Origin: an uncultured Saprospiraceae bacterium
GTDB lineage: Bacteria; Bacteroidota; Bacteroidia; Chitinophagales; Saprospiraceae
Reading direction: 5' to 3'
DNA: 64,000 bases
Assembly: GCA_905480605.1 (NCBI GenBank)
Contig: CAJQRD010000023.1
Span: 38,351 to 102,350, forward strand
This document shows positions 28,979 through 38,139 of this stretch, piece after piece. How positions within the stretch are numbered: position 1 is the first letter of the stretch; the number at the start of each line of letters is the position of its first letter. The notes below the pieces were generated by a model that saw only the letters and a list, made by a program, of their open reading frames with translations, was not told where the DNA came from and did no database searches. A program made the translations under genes and the position numbers.

Positions 28979-30418
28979 ATGGAATATTTTGAATTTGAGA
29001 AAAATATAAGTCATAAATTAGAAAATGAAACTATTGCATTTGATGTCAATGGTTTATTAAATGACTTAGATAAAAAACGAAAAAAACGAAGATTCATAAT
29101 TTGGTTATGGCCAATTGGAATATTATGCATGTTGTATATAACTACAGTCTACTTTGAAAGTAATAAAATTGAATATTTTAAGATCGAATTTATGAACTCT
29201 TTAGATAATCAAAAAGGTGAAAGTTACTCATCTGGTTTAATCACCTTTGATTCAGCTGATGCTATGTCATCTGATAAAAAATTGATCGATAAAGTATCAC
29301 AGGATAAAATCTCAGAGACTGGAATTGCTACCGGGAAAAATATAACTGTTACGACATTGACAAAGGAAAAAATAGCAGAAAGTAAATCTAAGTTTTCTAA
29401 TGTAAAGCAAAAAAGTGTTAACAATTCACCTAAGACAAAGGTAGGGGCAAGCGTAAATAATAACTACATACTTTTACAAGAAAGAAAATTAATATTGAAT
29501 TCCGAAAGTAATAATGACCAAGAAACAGAAACGACATTTTTACCCATAGAAAATAAGAAGCGACAACATATTGTTTTCAAACCAGTATCATCTCTTGGGG
29601 GAATCGCTAATTTAAAGTTGTTAACATCTGTTAATAATATCGAAAATCGAATTTCAGTAAAAAACAACATCGACTGCCCAAGTTTTTTAAGTCCAGATAA
29701 AAATTCAGGGATCGAAATTGTAGCTGAACTTAGTGTTTTTAAACCGATAAAATCATTATCTGATGTTTCTGGTGAAGTAAATATATTAACAGCATTACGC
29801 CAACTAAATGAAAAACCCCTAATAGGCTTTCAAGCTGGATTATATTTGAAATACAACTCAAACAGATCTCCTTTTTATATTTTCGGAGGGGCAAATTATT
29901 CTAGATTTACTGAGAAGATGGACTTGGATTACATTGTGACAGAAATCGACACTACCATTGAATTGGTGTCTATTACAGAGTCTGAATTGGGAGATACAAT
30001 TACTTATATTTATGGTGAAGTCTTTAATGAAACCACAACCACTGGCAGTAAAATCAGACACTATACGATAAGTAGTTTTGATATTCCGTTACATGTTGGG
30101 TATGAATTTGATTTGAATAAGTTTTCATTTGGAGTCGAACTAGGATTGGCATTAAATATTTCATTAATTGCCAATGGAAAATTTTTGTCAAGTCAATCGG
30201 AATTTTCAGATTTAAAAGAAGAGAATCCATTTAAAAACACAGTTGGCTTACGCTATGACTCTAAACTATTTGCAGCATATTATTTAAGTCCAAGACAAAA
30301 GATTTATGCTTCCCTTGGACTAAATGTGACACCTCAATCATTTTCAAAAGCTATAGGACAAACAACTCAAAGTTATAAGACAGTTGGCTTTAATATTGGC
30401 TATGGTTTTTCTTTTTAA
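28979..30418 (+). CDS. Membrane-anchored protein with C-terminal outer-membrane-barrel-like domain, putative sigma regulator
   Basis: The 479-residue protein has a short N-terminal segment (1-31), a basic cluster KKRKKRR (32-38), one hydrophobic helix (39-59), a long polar Ser/Lys/Asn-rich stretch (60-240), and a C-terminal part (about 270-479) of alternating beta-type segments ending in GFNIGYGFSF, the C-terminal phenylalanine rule of outer-membrane barrels. The positive cluster predicts the N-terminus inside. This layout, directly behind an ECF sigma gene, suggests an anti-sigma or signal-relay role. No recognised anti-sigma domain (such as a zinc-binding or FecR domain) is visible, so that role is inference. 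Confidence 0.7.
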   Translation: MEYFEFEKNISHKLENETIAFDVNGLLNDLDKKRKKRRFIIWLWPIGILCMLYITTVYFESNKIEYFKIEFMNSLDNQKGESYSSGLITFDSADAMSSDKKLIDKVSQDKISETGIATGKNITVTTLTKEKIAESKSKFSNVKQKSVNNSPKTKVGASVNNNYILLQERKLILNSESNNDQETETTFLPIENKKRQHIVFKPVSSLGGIANLKLLTSVNNIENRISVKNNIDCPSFLSPDKNSGIEIVAELSVFKPIKSLSDVSGEVNILTALRQLNEKPLIGFQAGLYLKYNSNRSPFYIFGGANYSRFTEKMDLDYIVTEIDTTIELVSITESELGDTITYIYGEVFNETTTTGSKIRHYTISSFDIPLHVGYEFDLNKFSFGVELGLALNISLIANGKFLSSQSEFSDLKEENPFKNTVGLRYDSKLFAAYYLSPRQKIYASLGLNVTPQSFSKAIGQTTQSYKTVGFNIGYGFSF

Positions 30419-30480
30419 TGTTCTAATTATTACATAAGAATGCTTCTGTAAACCATTATTATTTACTAATAGGTTTGGTC

Positions 30481-30488
30481 TAACTTTG
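30481..30488 (+). promoter_or_regulatory. -7 box of the TonB-dependent receptor gene
   Basis: TAACTTTG matches TAnnTTTG and lies 67 bp before the ATG at 30555, leaving a leader of about 60 bases. The -33 element is not clear. Confidence 0.5.
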
Positions 30489-30554
30489 ACATTCTTCATA
30501 TGGCAAAATATTATATTTTAAGTTTTTTTCCTACATTACATGAAAATTTAAACT

Positions 30555-33254
30555 ATGACTAAACTAACAATATTCATCTATTTGCTGTTCTCTACAGTGA
30601 TTGTAGATGCACAGCTTACTGTCTCAGGACGTGTTTTGGACACCTCCAATAATGCATTAATTGGCGTTAATGTAATTGAAAAAGGCACAAATAATGGAAC
30701 CACTACAAACTTTAGCGGAGAATATAGCTTAAGTGTTTCATCATCTTCATCTATTCTAGAAATTAGCTACACAGGATTTGAGACTAAATCAGTTGATGTA
30801 GCTGGACAGTCGGAGCTAGATATTATATTAAGTGAAGGAGTTCAATTAGGGGAAGTGCAGATTGTAGGATCAAGAAGTTATAATCGTTCTGCAACGGATT
30901 CTCCTGTAGCAATTGATGTGATTGATGTAGCTGATATTGCAGCTGCTACTGGCAAGGTAGATATTAACCAAATTTTGCAATATGCTGCGCCTTCATTTAA
31001 CGCAACAAAACAATCTGGTTCTGATGGTGCAGATCATATTGATCCAGCATCATTAAGAGGTTTGGGGCCAGATCAAACATTGGTTTTGATCAATGGGAAA
31101 AGGAGACATCAATCTTCTCTAGTAAATGTATTTGGTACAAGAGGTAGAGGTAATTCGGGAACTGATTTAAATGCAATTCCTGCTTCATCAATTAAGAGGA
31201 TTGAAGTCTTGCGAGATGGTGCTTCTGCTCAATATGGCTCAGATGCGATTGCTGGTGTAATTAACATTGTGTTGAAAGACAAGACAGACGGTGTTTCTGG
31301 TGGTGTAACTTATGGGGCTTACAGTACAGCAGTTGGTGCGACTTATGAAGAAGAATATGGTGATGATTTATTTAATGTTGACGGTAAGAATCGAGTTCTT
31401 GACCCAGATGGAGATAAAAGTTTTGATGGGAATACAGCAAAAATTGATTTAAACTATGGAGTAAGTTTAGGAGATAAAGGTGGTTATATAAACTTTACTA
31501 CAGAATACTTGACGAAACAAAGAACATTGAGACCTGGATTTTCATGGAGAAAAGGTTACGGTTCAGCAGCAGTTGATCAATTCCAATTTATGGTAAATAG
31601 TGCAGTACCTTTAGATGATAATACTGAGTTATATGTTTTTGGTGGTACAGGAAATAGAGATACTGATGCATTTGCATTTTCCAGAGGGGCCCCTGGTGCA
31701 GGTGGCGATGATAGAGCTGTAGCTAGTTTATATCCAAATGGATTTACACCAAGAATCACTTCTATTATAAACGACAAATCGGTGACTGCAGGTGTAAGAC
31801 ATGATATGGCTAACGGCTGGAAAGCAGATTTTAGTCACAGTTATGGTCTTAATGATTTTCATTATTATATAAAAGGATCTAACAATGCTTCTTTAGGTGC
31901 GGCGTCTCCAACAGATTTTGATGCTGGTGGACATAGTTTAGCAATGAACGTTACGGCAATAGACTTTTCTAAGTATTTAGACGATGTGGCATCAGGATTG
32001 AATATAGCTTTTGGGTCTGAGTACCGATCTGAAAATTTTGCAATATTTGCAGGTGAAGTGGCTTCTTATGCAACGTTTGATACAAATGGTAATGAGATTA
32101 CAAATCCATCTCTTCAAAATCCTTTTGTAAATGAATTTGGGCAACAACCTTCTGGTGGATCTCAAGGATTCCCAGGATATAGTCCTTCTAATGAAGTTGA
32201 CCGTAATAGATCAAATATTAGTTTTTATGGAGATGTAGAATTAAATGCTACCGAAGAATTCTTGATCAGTGGGGCATTGAGATATGAGAATTATTCTGAT
32301 TTTGGTAATACTTTAAATTATAAATTGGCAACAAGATACAAGTTGGCAGAAGGCATTTCCGCAAGAGCTTCTTTTTCATCTGGATTTAGAGCGCCTTCAT
32401 TGGCTCAGATTCACTATAATTTGTTGTTCAATAACATTGTAGCTGGTAGATCAGTTCGAACATTGTTGGCCTCAAATACAAGTACAGTGGCGAAGTCATT
32501 TGGGATTGACGCTTTGAAAGAAGAAACAGCTAGTAACATAGCAGTTGGGATGACTTATAAGAAATCTGGTTTTACTGCAACTGTTGATTTATATCAGATT
32601 TCAGTAGATGACCGTATTGTTCTAACGGATGTATTTGATGCTTCTTCTTTAGGTGTTGGTGCTGATGCAGCTCAGTTTTTTGCTAATGGTGTAGATACAA
32701 AAACTACAGGCGTTGATGTTGTATTAAATTATAAAGGCGTTTTGGATAGTGGTAACTCTTCCTACAATATTGGAATTGCTGCAAACTTTAACAATACAGA
32801 GATCGAAAACATCAACAGTGGAAGTCTGAATGAATTTATATTCTTTGGACCTTTTTCTCAAGCTTATTTAGAAGCTGCAGCTCCTGATTTTAAAATTGGA
32901 TTCAACCTAGGTTACCAAATGGAAAAATTAGATATCAATTTAAATTATACGCTGTTTAGCGAAGTGATTTTACAGGATTTTCAATGGATAGATTCTCCTG
33001 CAACTACTCAAGCGGAAGCGGATGCATTGTTCGCTGTCGCAACTGACACATATGAAATGGCAGGTACTTTAGATTTAAGCATTGGCTACGAACTTAATTC
33101 AAATTTGAAACTTACAATTGGCGCTAACAACTTATTAAATACGTATCCTACTCCTCAATTTGATGGTTGGACAGATCAAGGGGGATTTAATGATTCAGTG
33201 CAAATGGGATCTGACGGTATGTACTTATTTGGAAGAATAGGTTTTAATTTTTAA
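30555..33254 (+). CDS. TonB-dependent outer-membrane receptor
   Basis: The 899-residue protein has a signal peptide (about 1-19), a carboxypeptidase-D regulatory-like domain (about 22-100: SGRVLDTSNNALIGVNV and ILEISYTGFET), a plug domain (about 118-235: LRGLGPDQTLVLINGKRRHQ and RIEVLRDGASAQYGSDAIAG) and a barrel that ends GRIGFNF. It imports a ligand across the outer membrane using TonB energy. There is no SusD partner gene, so this is not a classical starch-utilisation-like pair. It belongs to the branch resembling vitamin and iron-chelate receptors, but the substrate cannot be named. A hairpin terminator follows. Confidence 0.94.
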   Translation: MTKLTIFIYLLFSTVIVDAQLTVSGRVLDTSNNALIGVNVIEKGTNNGTTTNFSGEYSLSVSSSSSILEISYTGFETKSVDVAGQSELDIILSEGVQLGEVQIVGSRSYNRSATDSPVAIDVIDVADIAAATGKVDINQILQYAAPSFNATKQSGSDGADHIDPASLRGLGPDQTLVLINGKRRHQSSLVNVFGTRGRGNSGTDLNAIPASSIKRIEVLRDGASAQYGSDAIAGVINIVLKDKTDGVSGGVTYGAYSTAVGATYEEEYGDDLFNVDGKNRVLDPDGDKSFDGNTAKIDLNYGVSLGDKGGYINFTTEYLTKQRTLRPGFSWRKGYGSAAVDQFQFMVNSAVPLDDNTELYVFGGTGNRDTDAFAFSRGAPGAGGDDRAVASLYPNGFTPRITSIINDKSVTAGVRHDMANGWKADFSHSYGLNDFHYYIKGSNNASLGAASPTDFDAGGHSLAMNVTAIDFSKYLDDVASGLNIAFGSEYRSENFAIFAGEVASYATFDTNGNEITNPSLQNPFVNEFGQQPSGGSQGFPGYSPSNEVDRNRSNISFYGDVELNATEEFLISGALRYENYSDFGNTLNYKLATRYKLAEGISARASFSSGFRAPSLAQIHYNLLFNNIVAGRSVRTLLASNTSTVAKSFGIDALKEETASNIAVGMTYKKSGFTATVDLYQISVDDRIVLTDVFDASSLGVGADAAQFFANGVDTKTTGVDVVLNYKGVLDSGNSSYNIGIAANFNNTEIENINSGSLNEFIFFGPFSQAYLEAAAPDFKIGFNLGYQMEKLDINLNYTLFSEVILQDFQWIDSPATTQAEADALFAVATDTYEMAGTLDLSIGYELNSNLKLTIGANNLLNTYPTPQFDGWTDQGGFNDSVQMGSDGMYLFGRIGFNF

Positions 33255-33288
33255 ACCATTTTAATAAATAGCCTTAAAAGTCAAAATG

Positions 33289-33318
33289 ATAGCTGGTACT
33301 TTGTGCCAGCTATTTTTG
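33289..33318 (+). terminator. Terminator of the receptor gene, overlapping a possible -7 box
   Basis: ATAGCTGG (33289-33296) pairs with CCAGCTAT (33306-33313), followed by TTTTTG. The end of the hairpin and its T-run read TATTTTTG (33311-33318), which also fits the TAnnTTTG -7 box. The next start codon is only 5 bases further, at 33323. Confidence 0.75.
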
Positions 33319-33322
33319 TATT

Positions 33323-34942
33323 ATGAATTCATTCAGCTTACAAATATTATTTTTATTTTTTTCTACCTATCTCGTTGGACAAACAATGGGTTTGATGCTT
33401 AATGAACAATCATCAAGGGATGGCTTGGTTTTATTTTCAAACAATACAACAACTTACCTCATTGACAATTGTGGCAAGATAGTAAACACTTGGGAGAGCA
33501 ATTATAAATCAGGCAATGGTTTAGAGTTGTTACCAGATGGTAATCTCTTGAGAGCAGGATTTTTACAAGGTGATTTTAATGCAGGAGGAGTAAGTGGTAT
33601 TTTCGAATTGTTTGATTGGGAAGGAAACATTATATGGCAGTATCGATTGGCCGATGACAAACAACATGCACATCACGATATAAAGGTTTTGCCAAATGGT
33701 AATTTTTTATGTTTAGTTTGGGAACAGAAATCTGAATCTGAAGCCAAACAAAAAGGTAGAGTGAAAAATGGCAATCTTTGGATAGAAACAGTTCTTGAAA
33801 TAGAAGTTTTGCAAAACAATCAAGCCAATATAAAATGGAAGTGGAGTGCTTGGGATCATTTGATTCAAGACGTTAATTCAAGTCTTAATAATTTTGGAGT
33901 TGTAAATAAAAATCCACAGTTATTAAATATTAACTATACTGGAGCAGCTGGTGTCAATGACGAAGATTGGTTACATCTGAACTCTATAGATTATAACGAA
34001 TCGTTAGATCAAGTAATTTTGTCAAGCAAACATTTGAGTGAAATTTATATAATCGACCATAGCACAACATCTGCAGAAGCAGCAACATCATTTGGAGGAA
34101 TTCAAGAACGTGGAGGGGATATTTTATTCCGTTATGGCAATCCACAAGCTTATAATAAAGGTCTATCCACAGACCAAACTCTTTTTGGACAGCACAATGC
34201 TCATTGGACAAGATATGATAAGCAAAACAGTATAGTTTGTTTTAATAATGAGTATAAGAAATCTCAAGAATCGAGTATTCATATAATCAATGAGCCATCT
34301 AATGGAACAGGAGAATATGATTATGATAGTATTGCAGGTTTTTTAAATGTCGTATTGTTTGATGAAATTACAAATGATTTTTATTCCCCAATTTTATCAA
34401 GTTGCCAAGTCTTGGGAAATGATCACTTATTGATCACAATAGGAAGTGCTGGCGAAATTATAGAACTTGACAAAAATAAAGAATTGATTTGGAAGTACAC
34501 AAATCCTGTAAACAGAAATGGTGGTCCTGGTATTCAAGGAGGTACACCTAGATTTAATGAATTGTTTCAGTCAATTAAATATGAAAGAACATTTTCTGGT
34601 TTTGAGGACAAAATTCTAAGTGGAGGAAATCCAGTTGAGGTTTCTCCAAATGATTATCCATGTGATTTGAATATACTAAATACAAGTTCAGCACAATTGA
34701 AAATCGATGAAACTCAAATCACAAATATCTATGTAGATGAGATGTCGAATCTTCATTTTATAAACAATACATCAATAAATGGGAATTTATATATTTTGAA
34801 TGCACTTGGCCAAACAGTGCTTTCAGATTCTTTTTCAAAGGATCATAACATTTATAATATAAATCTGCAGCAAGGAATATTTATATTAAGTTTTATTTTC
34901 AAAAATCAACAATCAATCTCAAAAGTGATCATAGTTGATTAG
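33323..34942 (+). CDS. Arylsulfotransferase (ASST)-like secreted protein with T9SS sorting domain
   Basis: The 539-residue protein has a signal peptide (about 1-20), an ASST-type propeller (about 30-440) and a type A T9SS C-terminal domain (about 468-539, with INGNLYILNALGQTVLSDSF and a final KVIIVD). Histidines that line the active site in the family are plausible in AHHDIKVLPNGNFL (about 112-125), DWLHLNSIDYN (about 213-223) and QHNAHW (about 290-295), and WKYTNPV (about 391-397) is a typical motif. ASST enzymes move sulfate between phenolic compounds. Export through the outer membrane is expected from the C-terminal domain. Enzymatic activity is not proven, because many relatives are only called arylsulfotransferase-like. 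Confidence 0.88.
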   Translation: MNSFSLQILFLFFSTYLVGQTMGLMLNEQSSRDGLVLFSNNTTTYLIDNCGKIVNTWESNYKSGNGLELLPDGNLLRAGFLQGDFNAGGVSGIFELFDWEGNIIWQYRLADDKQHAHHDIKVLPNGNFLCLVWEQKSESEAKQKGRVKNGNLWIETVLEIEVLQNNQANIKWKWSAWDHLIQDVNSSLNNFGVVNKNPQLLNINYTGAAGVNDEDWLHLNSIDYNESLDQVILSSKHLSEIYIIDHSTTSAEAATSFGGIQERGGDILFRYGNPQAYNKGLSTDQTLFGQHNAHWTRYDKQNSIVCFNNEYKKSQESSIHIINEPSNGTGEYDYDSIAGFLNVVLFDEITNDFYSPILSSCQVLGNDHLLITIGSAGEIIELDKNKELIWKYTNPVNRNGGPGIQGGTPRFNELFQSIKYERTFSGFEDKILSGGNPVEVSPNDYPCDLNILNTSSAQLKIDETQITNIYVDEMSNLHFINNTSINGNLYILNALGQTVLSDSFSKDHNIYNINLQQGIFILSFIFKNQQSISKVIIVD

Positions 34943-34986
34943 GTCATCTAATATTTGAATCTTATATCATTGTTGGCATTGAAGAT

Positions 34987-35988
34987 TCAAAACACCATTC
35001 TAGGCTCAGCAGTAATATCCTGACCACAAAATTCCCCTTTCAAATATTTATAATATCCAGCAGTGCCAATCATACCAGCATTGTCTCGACAAAATTCGAA
35101 TGATGGAATGTGGTAATTCCAACCTCTCGACTCTGATTCAGCTATAAGCCTATCTCTCAATCCTGAATTGGCTGAGACGCCTCCTGCAATCGCTATCTCG
35201 GTAATTCCTGTATCGACGGACGCTTTGATTACCTTTCTCATTAGACTCTCTATAATCGTGTTTTGAACAGAGGTACAGATGTTGTTTACTTCGTTTTTTA
35301 TAAAATCAGGATCTTTTTTCATTTGATCTCTTAAAAAATATAAAATTGAAGTTTTTAGACCTGAGAAACTGAAATTGAGCTCTTTCATTTCTGGAACAGG
35401 GAATTGGAACTTGTGTTCTCCCAATTTGGCCAATTTGTCGATTTGTGGACCTGCAGGGTACGGAAGGCCCAACATTTTGCCTGTCTTGTCAAAAGCCTCA
35501 CCGGCAGCATCATCTAGCGTTTGTCCGAGTATCGACATGTTTAACGGATCGCCTACTCTAATAATTTGTGTGTGCCCTCCAGACACTGTCAGGCATAAAA
35601 AAGGGAACTTCGGATGTGGTAGTTCGCTGAAATGTGCCAATACGTGGGCATGCATGTGATGTACGTCAATAAGTGGAATGTCTAAGCTCAATGCCATAGA
35701 TTTAGCAAAAGTAACACCTACTATAAGGCTGCCTAACAATCCTGGACCTCTGGTAAAGGCAATGGCACTTAGATCACTTGTGCTGATTTCTGCCTTTTTC
35801 AGAGCAGCATCAACTACTGGAATGATATGCATTTGGTGTTCACGGGATGCCAATTCGGGAACAACGCCACCGTATTCTGCATGTGCAGTTTGCACTGAAA
35901 CTACATTACTGAGCACTTCTCCGTCCTTAATTATGGCCGCAGAAGTGTCATCACAAGAAGATTCTATCGATAAAATGTAAATAGACAA
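34987..35988 (-). CDS. tsaD: tRNA N6-adenosine threonylcarbamoyltransferase
   Basis: The 333-residue cytoplasmic enzyme transfers the threonylcarbamoyl group from TC-AMP to A37 of ANN-decoding tRNAs. It opens ILSIESSCDDTSAAI, has the metal-binding pair H111/H115 in VHHMHAH, the GGHTQI stretch (about 136) and the C-terminal AIAGGVSANSGLR (about 266-278), all diagnostic of TsaD. The start appears to be TTG at 35988; no in-frame ATG precedes the conserved N-terminus. It is a monocistronic gene facing the ASST gene. Confidence 0.96.
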   Translation of the reverse strand: MSIYILSIESSCDDTSAAIIKDGEVLSNVVSVQTAHAEYGGVVPELASREHQMHIIPVVDAALKKAEISTSDLSAIAFTRGPGLLGSLIVGVTFAKSMALSLDIPLIDVHHMHAHVLAHFSELPHPKFPFLCLTVSGGHTQIIRVGDPLNMSILGQTLDDAAGEAFDKTGKMLGLPYPAGPQIDKLAKLGEHKFQFPVPEMKELNFSFSGLKTSILYFLRDQMKKDPDFIKNEVNNICTSVQNTIIESLMRKVIKASVDTGITEIAIAGGVSANSGLRDRLIAESESRGWNYHIPSFEFCRDNAGMIGTAGYYKYLKGEFCGQDITAEPRMVF

Positions 35989-36020
35989 GGCATTTATTTA
36001 AAAAATATAAAAAAATTTCA

Positions 36021-36028
36021 CCAAATTT
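36021..36028 (-). promoter_or_regulatory. -7 box of tsaD
   Basis: On the minus strand the bases read TAAATTTG, a match to TAnnTTTG, 33 bp upstream of the TTG start of tsaD. No -33 TTG at 17-20 bp was found. Confidence 0.45.
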
Positions 36029-36091
36029 AGGGCAAATCCAACAATTTATACGAAAATAGCATCTATTTATAGATAGTATAAAAGGGATTTT

Positions 36092-36099
36092 TATTTTTG
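36092..36099 (+). promoter_or_regulatory. -7 box of the 36140 operon
   Basis: TATTTTTG fits TAnnTTTG and lies 41 bp before the ATG at 36140, the first gene of the pilin-like/DUF3822/rsmD run. Confidence 0.45.
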
Positions 36100-36139
36100 T
36101 GTATATATTTCAAATTAACGTTTATCCAAATAGGGAATA

Positions 36140-36718
36140 ATGAAGACCATAATTAGTGTAGTTCTTATCGTGATCATTGCATTTTTAGCTTGGGCATTGA
36201 TACAAGGTATTAAAGAGCCGATTGCTTTTCAAGAAGTTAAAGAAGCTAGAAAAGCTGTTGTTGTGAGCAAATTGGAAAAAATCCGTAAAGCTCAAGAGTA
36301 TTATTTAGATATTAAAGGCGTTTATGCTGGAAATTTCGATTCGTTGGCATATGTACTATCAAATGATAGTTTTACAATAGAAAAAATCATAGGTGACCCA
36401 GATGATCCTAGTGGTGAAGGTTTTGAAAGAATCATTACAAGAATTTCTGCTAAAGATTCTATGTCAAAAATTAATTTCGATCTTACGGATTTACCATCTA
36501 TACCATTCGGAGAAGGAAAAACATTCACTATTGAGGCTGATACATTAACTTATCAATCGACATTAGTTAATGTTTGTGAAGTTGGAACACGTTGGAAAGA
36601 TTTCATGGGTGAATATGCTTCAGTTAAGTTTTCAAAATATGACAACTCTTACGATCCTAACAAGCGAATGAAATTTGGAAATATGAACGCACCAAATTTA
36701 TCAGGAAATTGGAAATAA
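36140..36718 (+). CDS. Single-helix envelope protein, pseudopilin-like, unknown function
   Basis: The 192-residue protein has one N-terminal hydrophobic helix (about 4-23) followed by a charged helix (26-53, KEARKAVVVSKLEKIRKAQ and YYLDIKG) and a globular C-terminal part. The helix continued by an amphipathic segment with KAQEYYLDIKGVYAGNFDSL resembles type II/IV pseudopilins, but no prepilin peptidase site is evident. It is the first gene of an operon with DUF3822 and rsmD; its stop overlaps the next start by 10 bp. I do not recognise a named family. Confidence 0.7.
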   Translation: MKTIISVVLIVIIAFLAWALIQGIKEPIAFQEVKEARKAVVVSKLEKIRKAQEYYLDIKGVYAGNFDSLAYVLSNDSFTIEKIIGDPDDPSGEGFERIITRISAKDSMSKINFDLTDLPSIPFGEGKTFTIEADTLTYQSTLVNVCEVGTRWKDFMGEYASVKFSKYDNSYDPNKRMKFGNMNAPNLSGNWK

Positions 36719-37500
36719 GCAAAGCTTTTAACCATATTGAAAGTGTTGAAAAAATAAATGAGCTGTCTGTGGTTTTATACACAGACAGTTTTTTTTATGG
36801 ACTATGGAGTGATTCAAAAGAATTGCTAAAATCAGATGTGCACAGTATATCGAATTTTCCCCAACTTTTAAAAGTGTGGAATAATAATTTCGATTTGGAT
36901 ATTGTACGTGTCCTATCTACTCAAAAACCTTATGTCCACCTCTTGGAAAAAGATTTTGAGCAACAGTATTTTGATTTATACTTTGATGGTATTTATAATA
37001 TTAAAAAGAGAAATGGCTTCGATAAAGAGGTCGATTCTTTCTCTGACTCTAATATCAATACGCTACACTTCTTGCATAACGAAGTCATTAAGACATTGGC
37101 GAATTTTGATTTTCCTTATAAAATATCCCACATATCTTCAGCCTTGGCAAGATATGCAGGGCTAAAGGATCATGATCTATTGGCTTTTGTATCTGAAAAC
37201 ACGTTGCACATCGCTTATGTAGAAAACGGTGAGTTTAAGTTTTATAATCAATTTTATTGCAAGTCATCTACGGACTATTTGTATTACATGCTATTGATTA
37301 TGAATAATTATAAACTGGACCCAAAATCTCAAAATATTTATTTGGGCGGACATATTGTTGAACAATCTCCATTGTTCAAGCAATTGGATGGCTACATCGC
37401 CAATATTTATTTGATCGATCAGAATCTTCAATTAAACCCAAATCACAATATTGATCCTCAACTTTATTTTGACCTTTATCTTTGTAGATCATGCGTATAA
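36709..37500 (+). CDS. DUF3822 family protein
   Basis: The 263-residue protein resembles the DUF3822 family, which has an actin/hexokinase-like fold and is almost restricted to Bacteroidota. Recognisable parts are ELSVVLYTDSFFYGLW near the start, LLAFVSENTLHIAYVENGEF (about 157-176), and FYCKSSTDYLYYMLLIMN followed by IYLGGHIV (about 182-216). The gene starts at TTG inside the end of the upstream gene and overlaps rsmD by 10 bp, a pairing known across the phylum. The function is unknown, but the constant link to rsmD suggests a role around ribosome or RNA modification. Confidence 0.82.
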   Translation: MEISKAFNHIESVEKINELSVVLYTDSFFYGLWSDSKELLKSDVHSISNFPQLLKVWNNNFDLDIVRVLSTQKPYVHLLEKDFEQQYFDLYFDGIYNIKKRNGFDKEVDSFSDSNINTLHFLHNEVIKTLANFDFPYKISHISSALARYAGLKDHDLLAFVSENTLHIAYVENGEFKFYNQFYCKSSTDYLYYMLLIMNNYKLDPKSQNIYLGGHIVEQSPLFKQLDGYIANIYLIDQNLQLNPNHNIDPQLYFDLYLCRSCV

Positions 37501-38030
37501 TCGGAGGAGAATTCAAGGGGCATAGATTTAATCCACCCGCGAAAAATTGGCCCACAAGACCAACGACTGATATTTCGAAAGAAGGTTTGTATAATATACT
37601 GGCCAACAAAATTGATTTTGAAGATATTAAGTTCTTAGATCTTTTTGGTGGCACAGGTAGTCATTGTTATGAGTGTATCAGTCGCGGTTGTAGGGATGCA
37701 ACTTATGTCGATAAATTTCAAGGATGCATCAACTTTGTAAAAACGATGAGTGCCAAATTGAAAATTGAGGACTATTTAGATATTCAAAGAATAAACGTTT
37801 TTTCATATATCAAAAAATGTGAAGAACAATACGATTACATTTTTGCTGGACCTCCTTATCCATTAAAAAATATTCCCGAAATCCCTGATTTGATATTGGC
37901 TCTGAATATGTTGGCCGAAGGAGGATTATTGGTTTTAGAGCATAATCCGAACGTCAGTTTTACAAATCACCCCAAATTAGACGATCAGAGGAATTATGGG
38001 TCCACTATATTTAGCTTTTTTAGGCCATAA
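37491..38030 (+). CDS. rsmD: RsmD-like 16S rRNA G966 methyltransferase with altered catalytic motif
   Basis: The 179-residue protein has the RsmD opening MRIIGGEFKGHRF, the substrate-side RPTTDISKEGLYNIL (23-37) and the SAM motif LDLFGGTGSHCYECISRG (49-66). Normal RsmD methylates N2 of G966 in 16S rRNA. Motif IV, which is DPPY or NPPY in active N-methyltransferases, reads GPPY here (G120; codon GGA at 37848-37850). A single base change cannot turn GGA into GAT, GAC, AAT or AAC, so a simple read error is unlikely. The enzyme may be inactive or changed in mechanism. The start overlaps DUF3822 by 10 bp. Confidence 0.88.
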   Translation: MRIIGGEFKGHRFNPPAKNWPTRPTTDISKEGLYNILANKIDFEDIKFLDLFGGTGSHCYECISRGCRDATYVDKFQGCINFVKTMSAKLKIEDYLDIQRINVFSYIKKCEEQYDYIFAGPPYPLKNIPEIPDLILALNMLAEGGLLVLEHNPNVSFTNHPKLDDQRNYGSTIFSFFRP

Positions 38031-38139
38031 CCCTGATAAACCCAAATATTATTCGGATTACCTTAAATAATTAGCGGGCTTACTGTTATTCAATTCCTAG
38101 AAGTCCTATTTTCGCATATTAATAATTAATGATAGAGTT

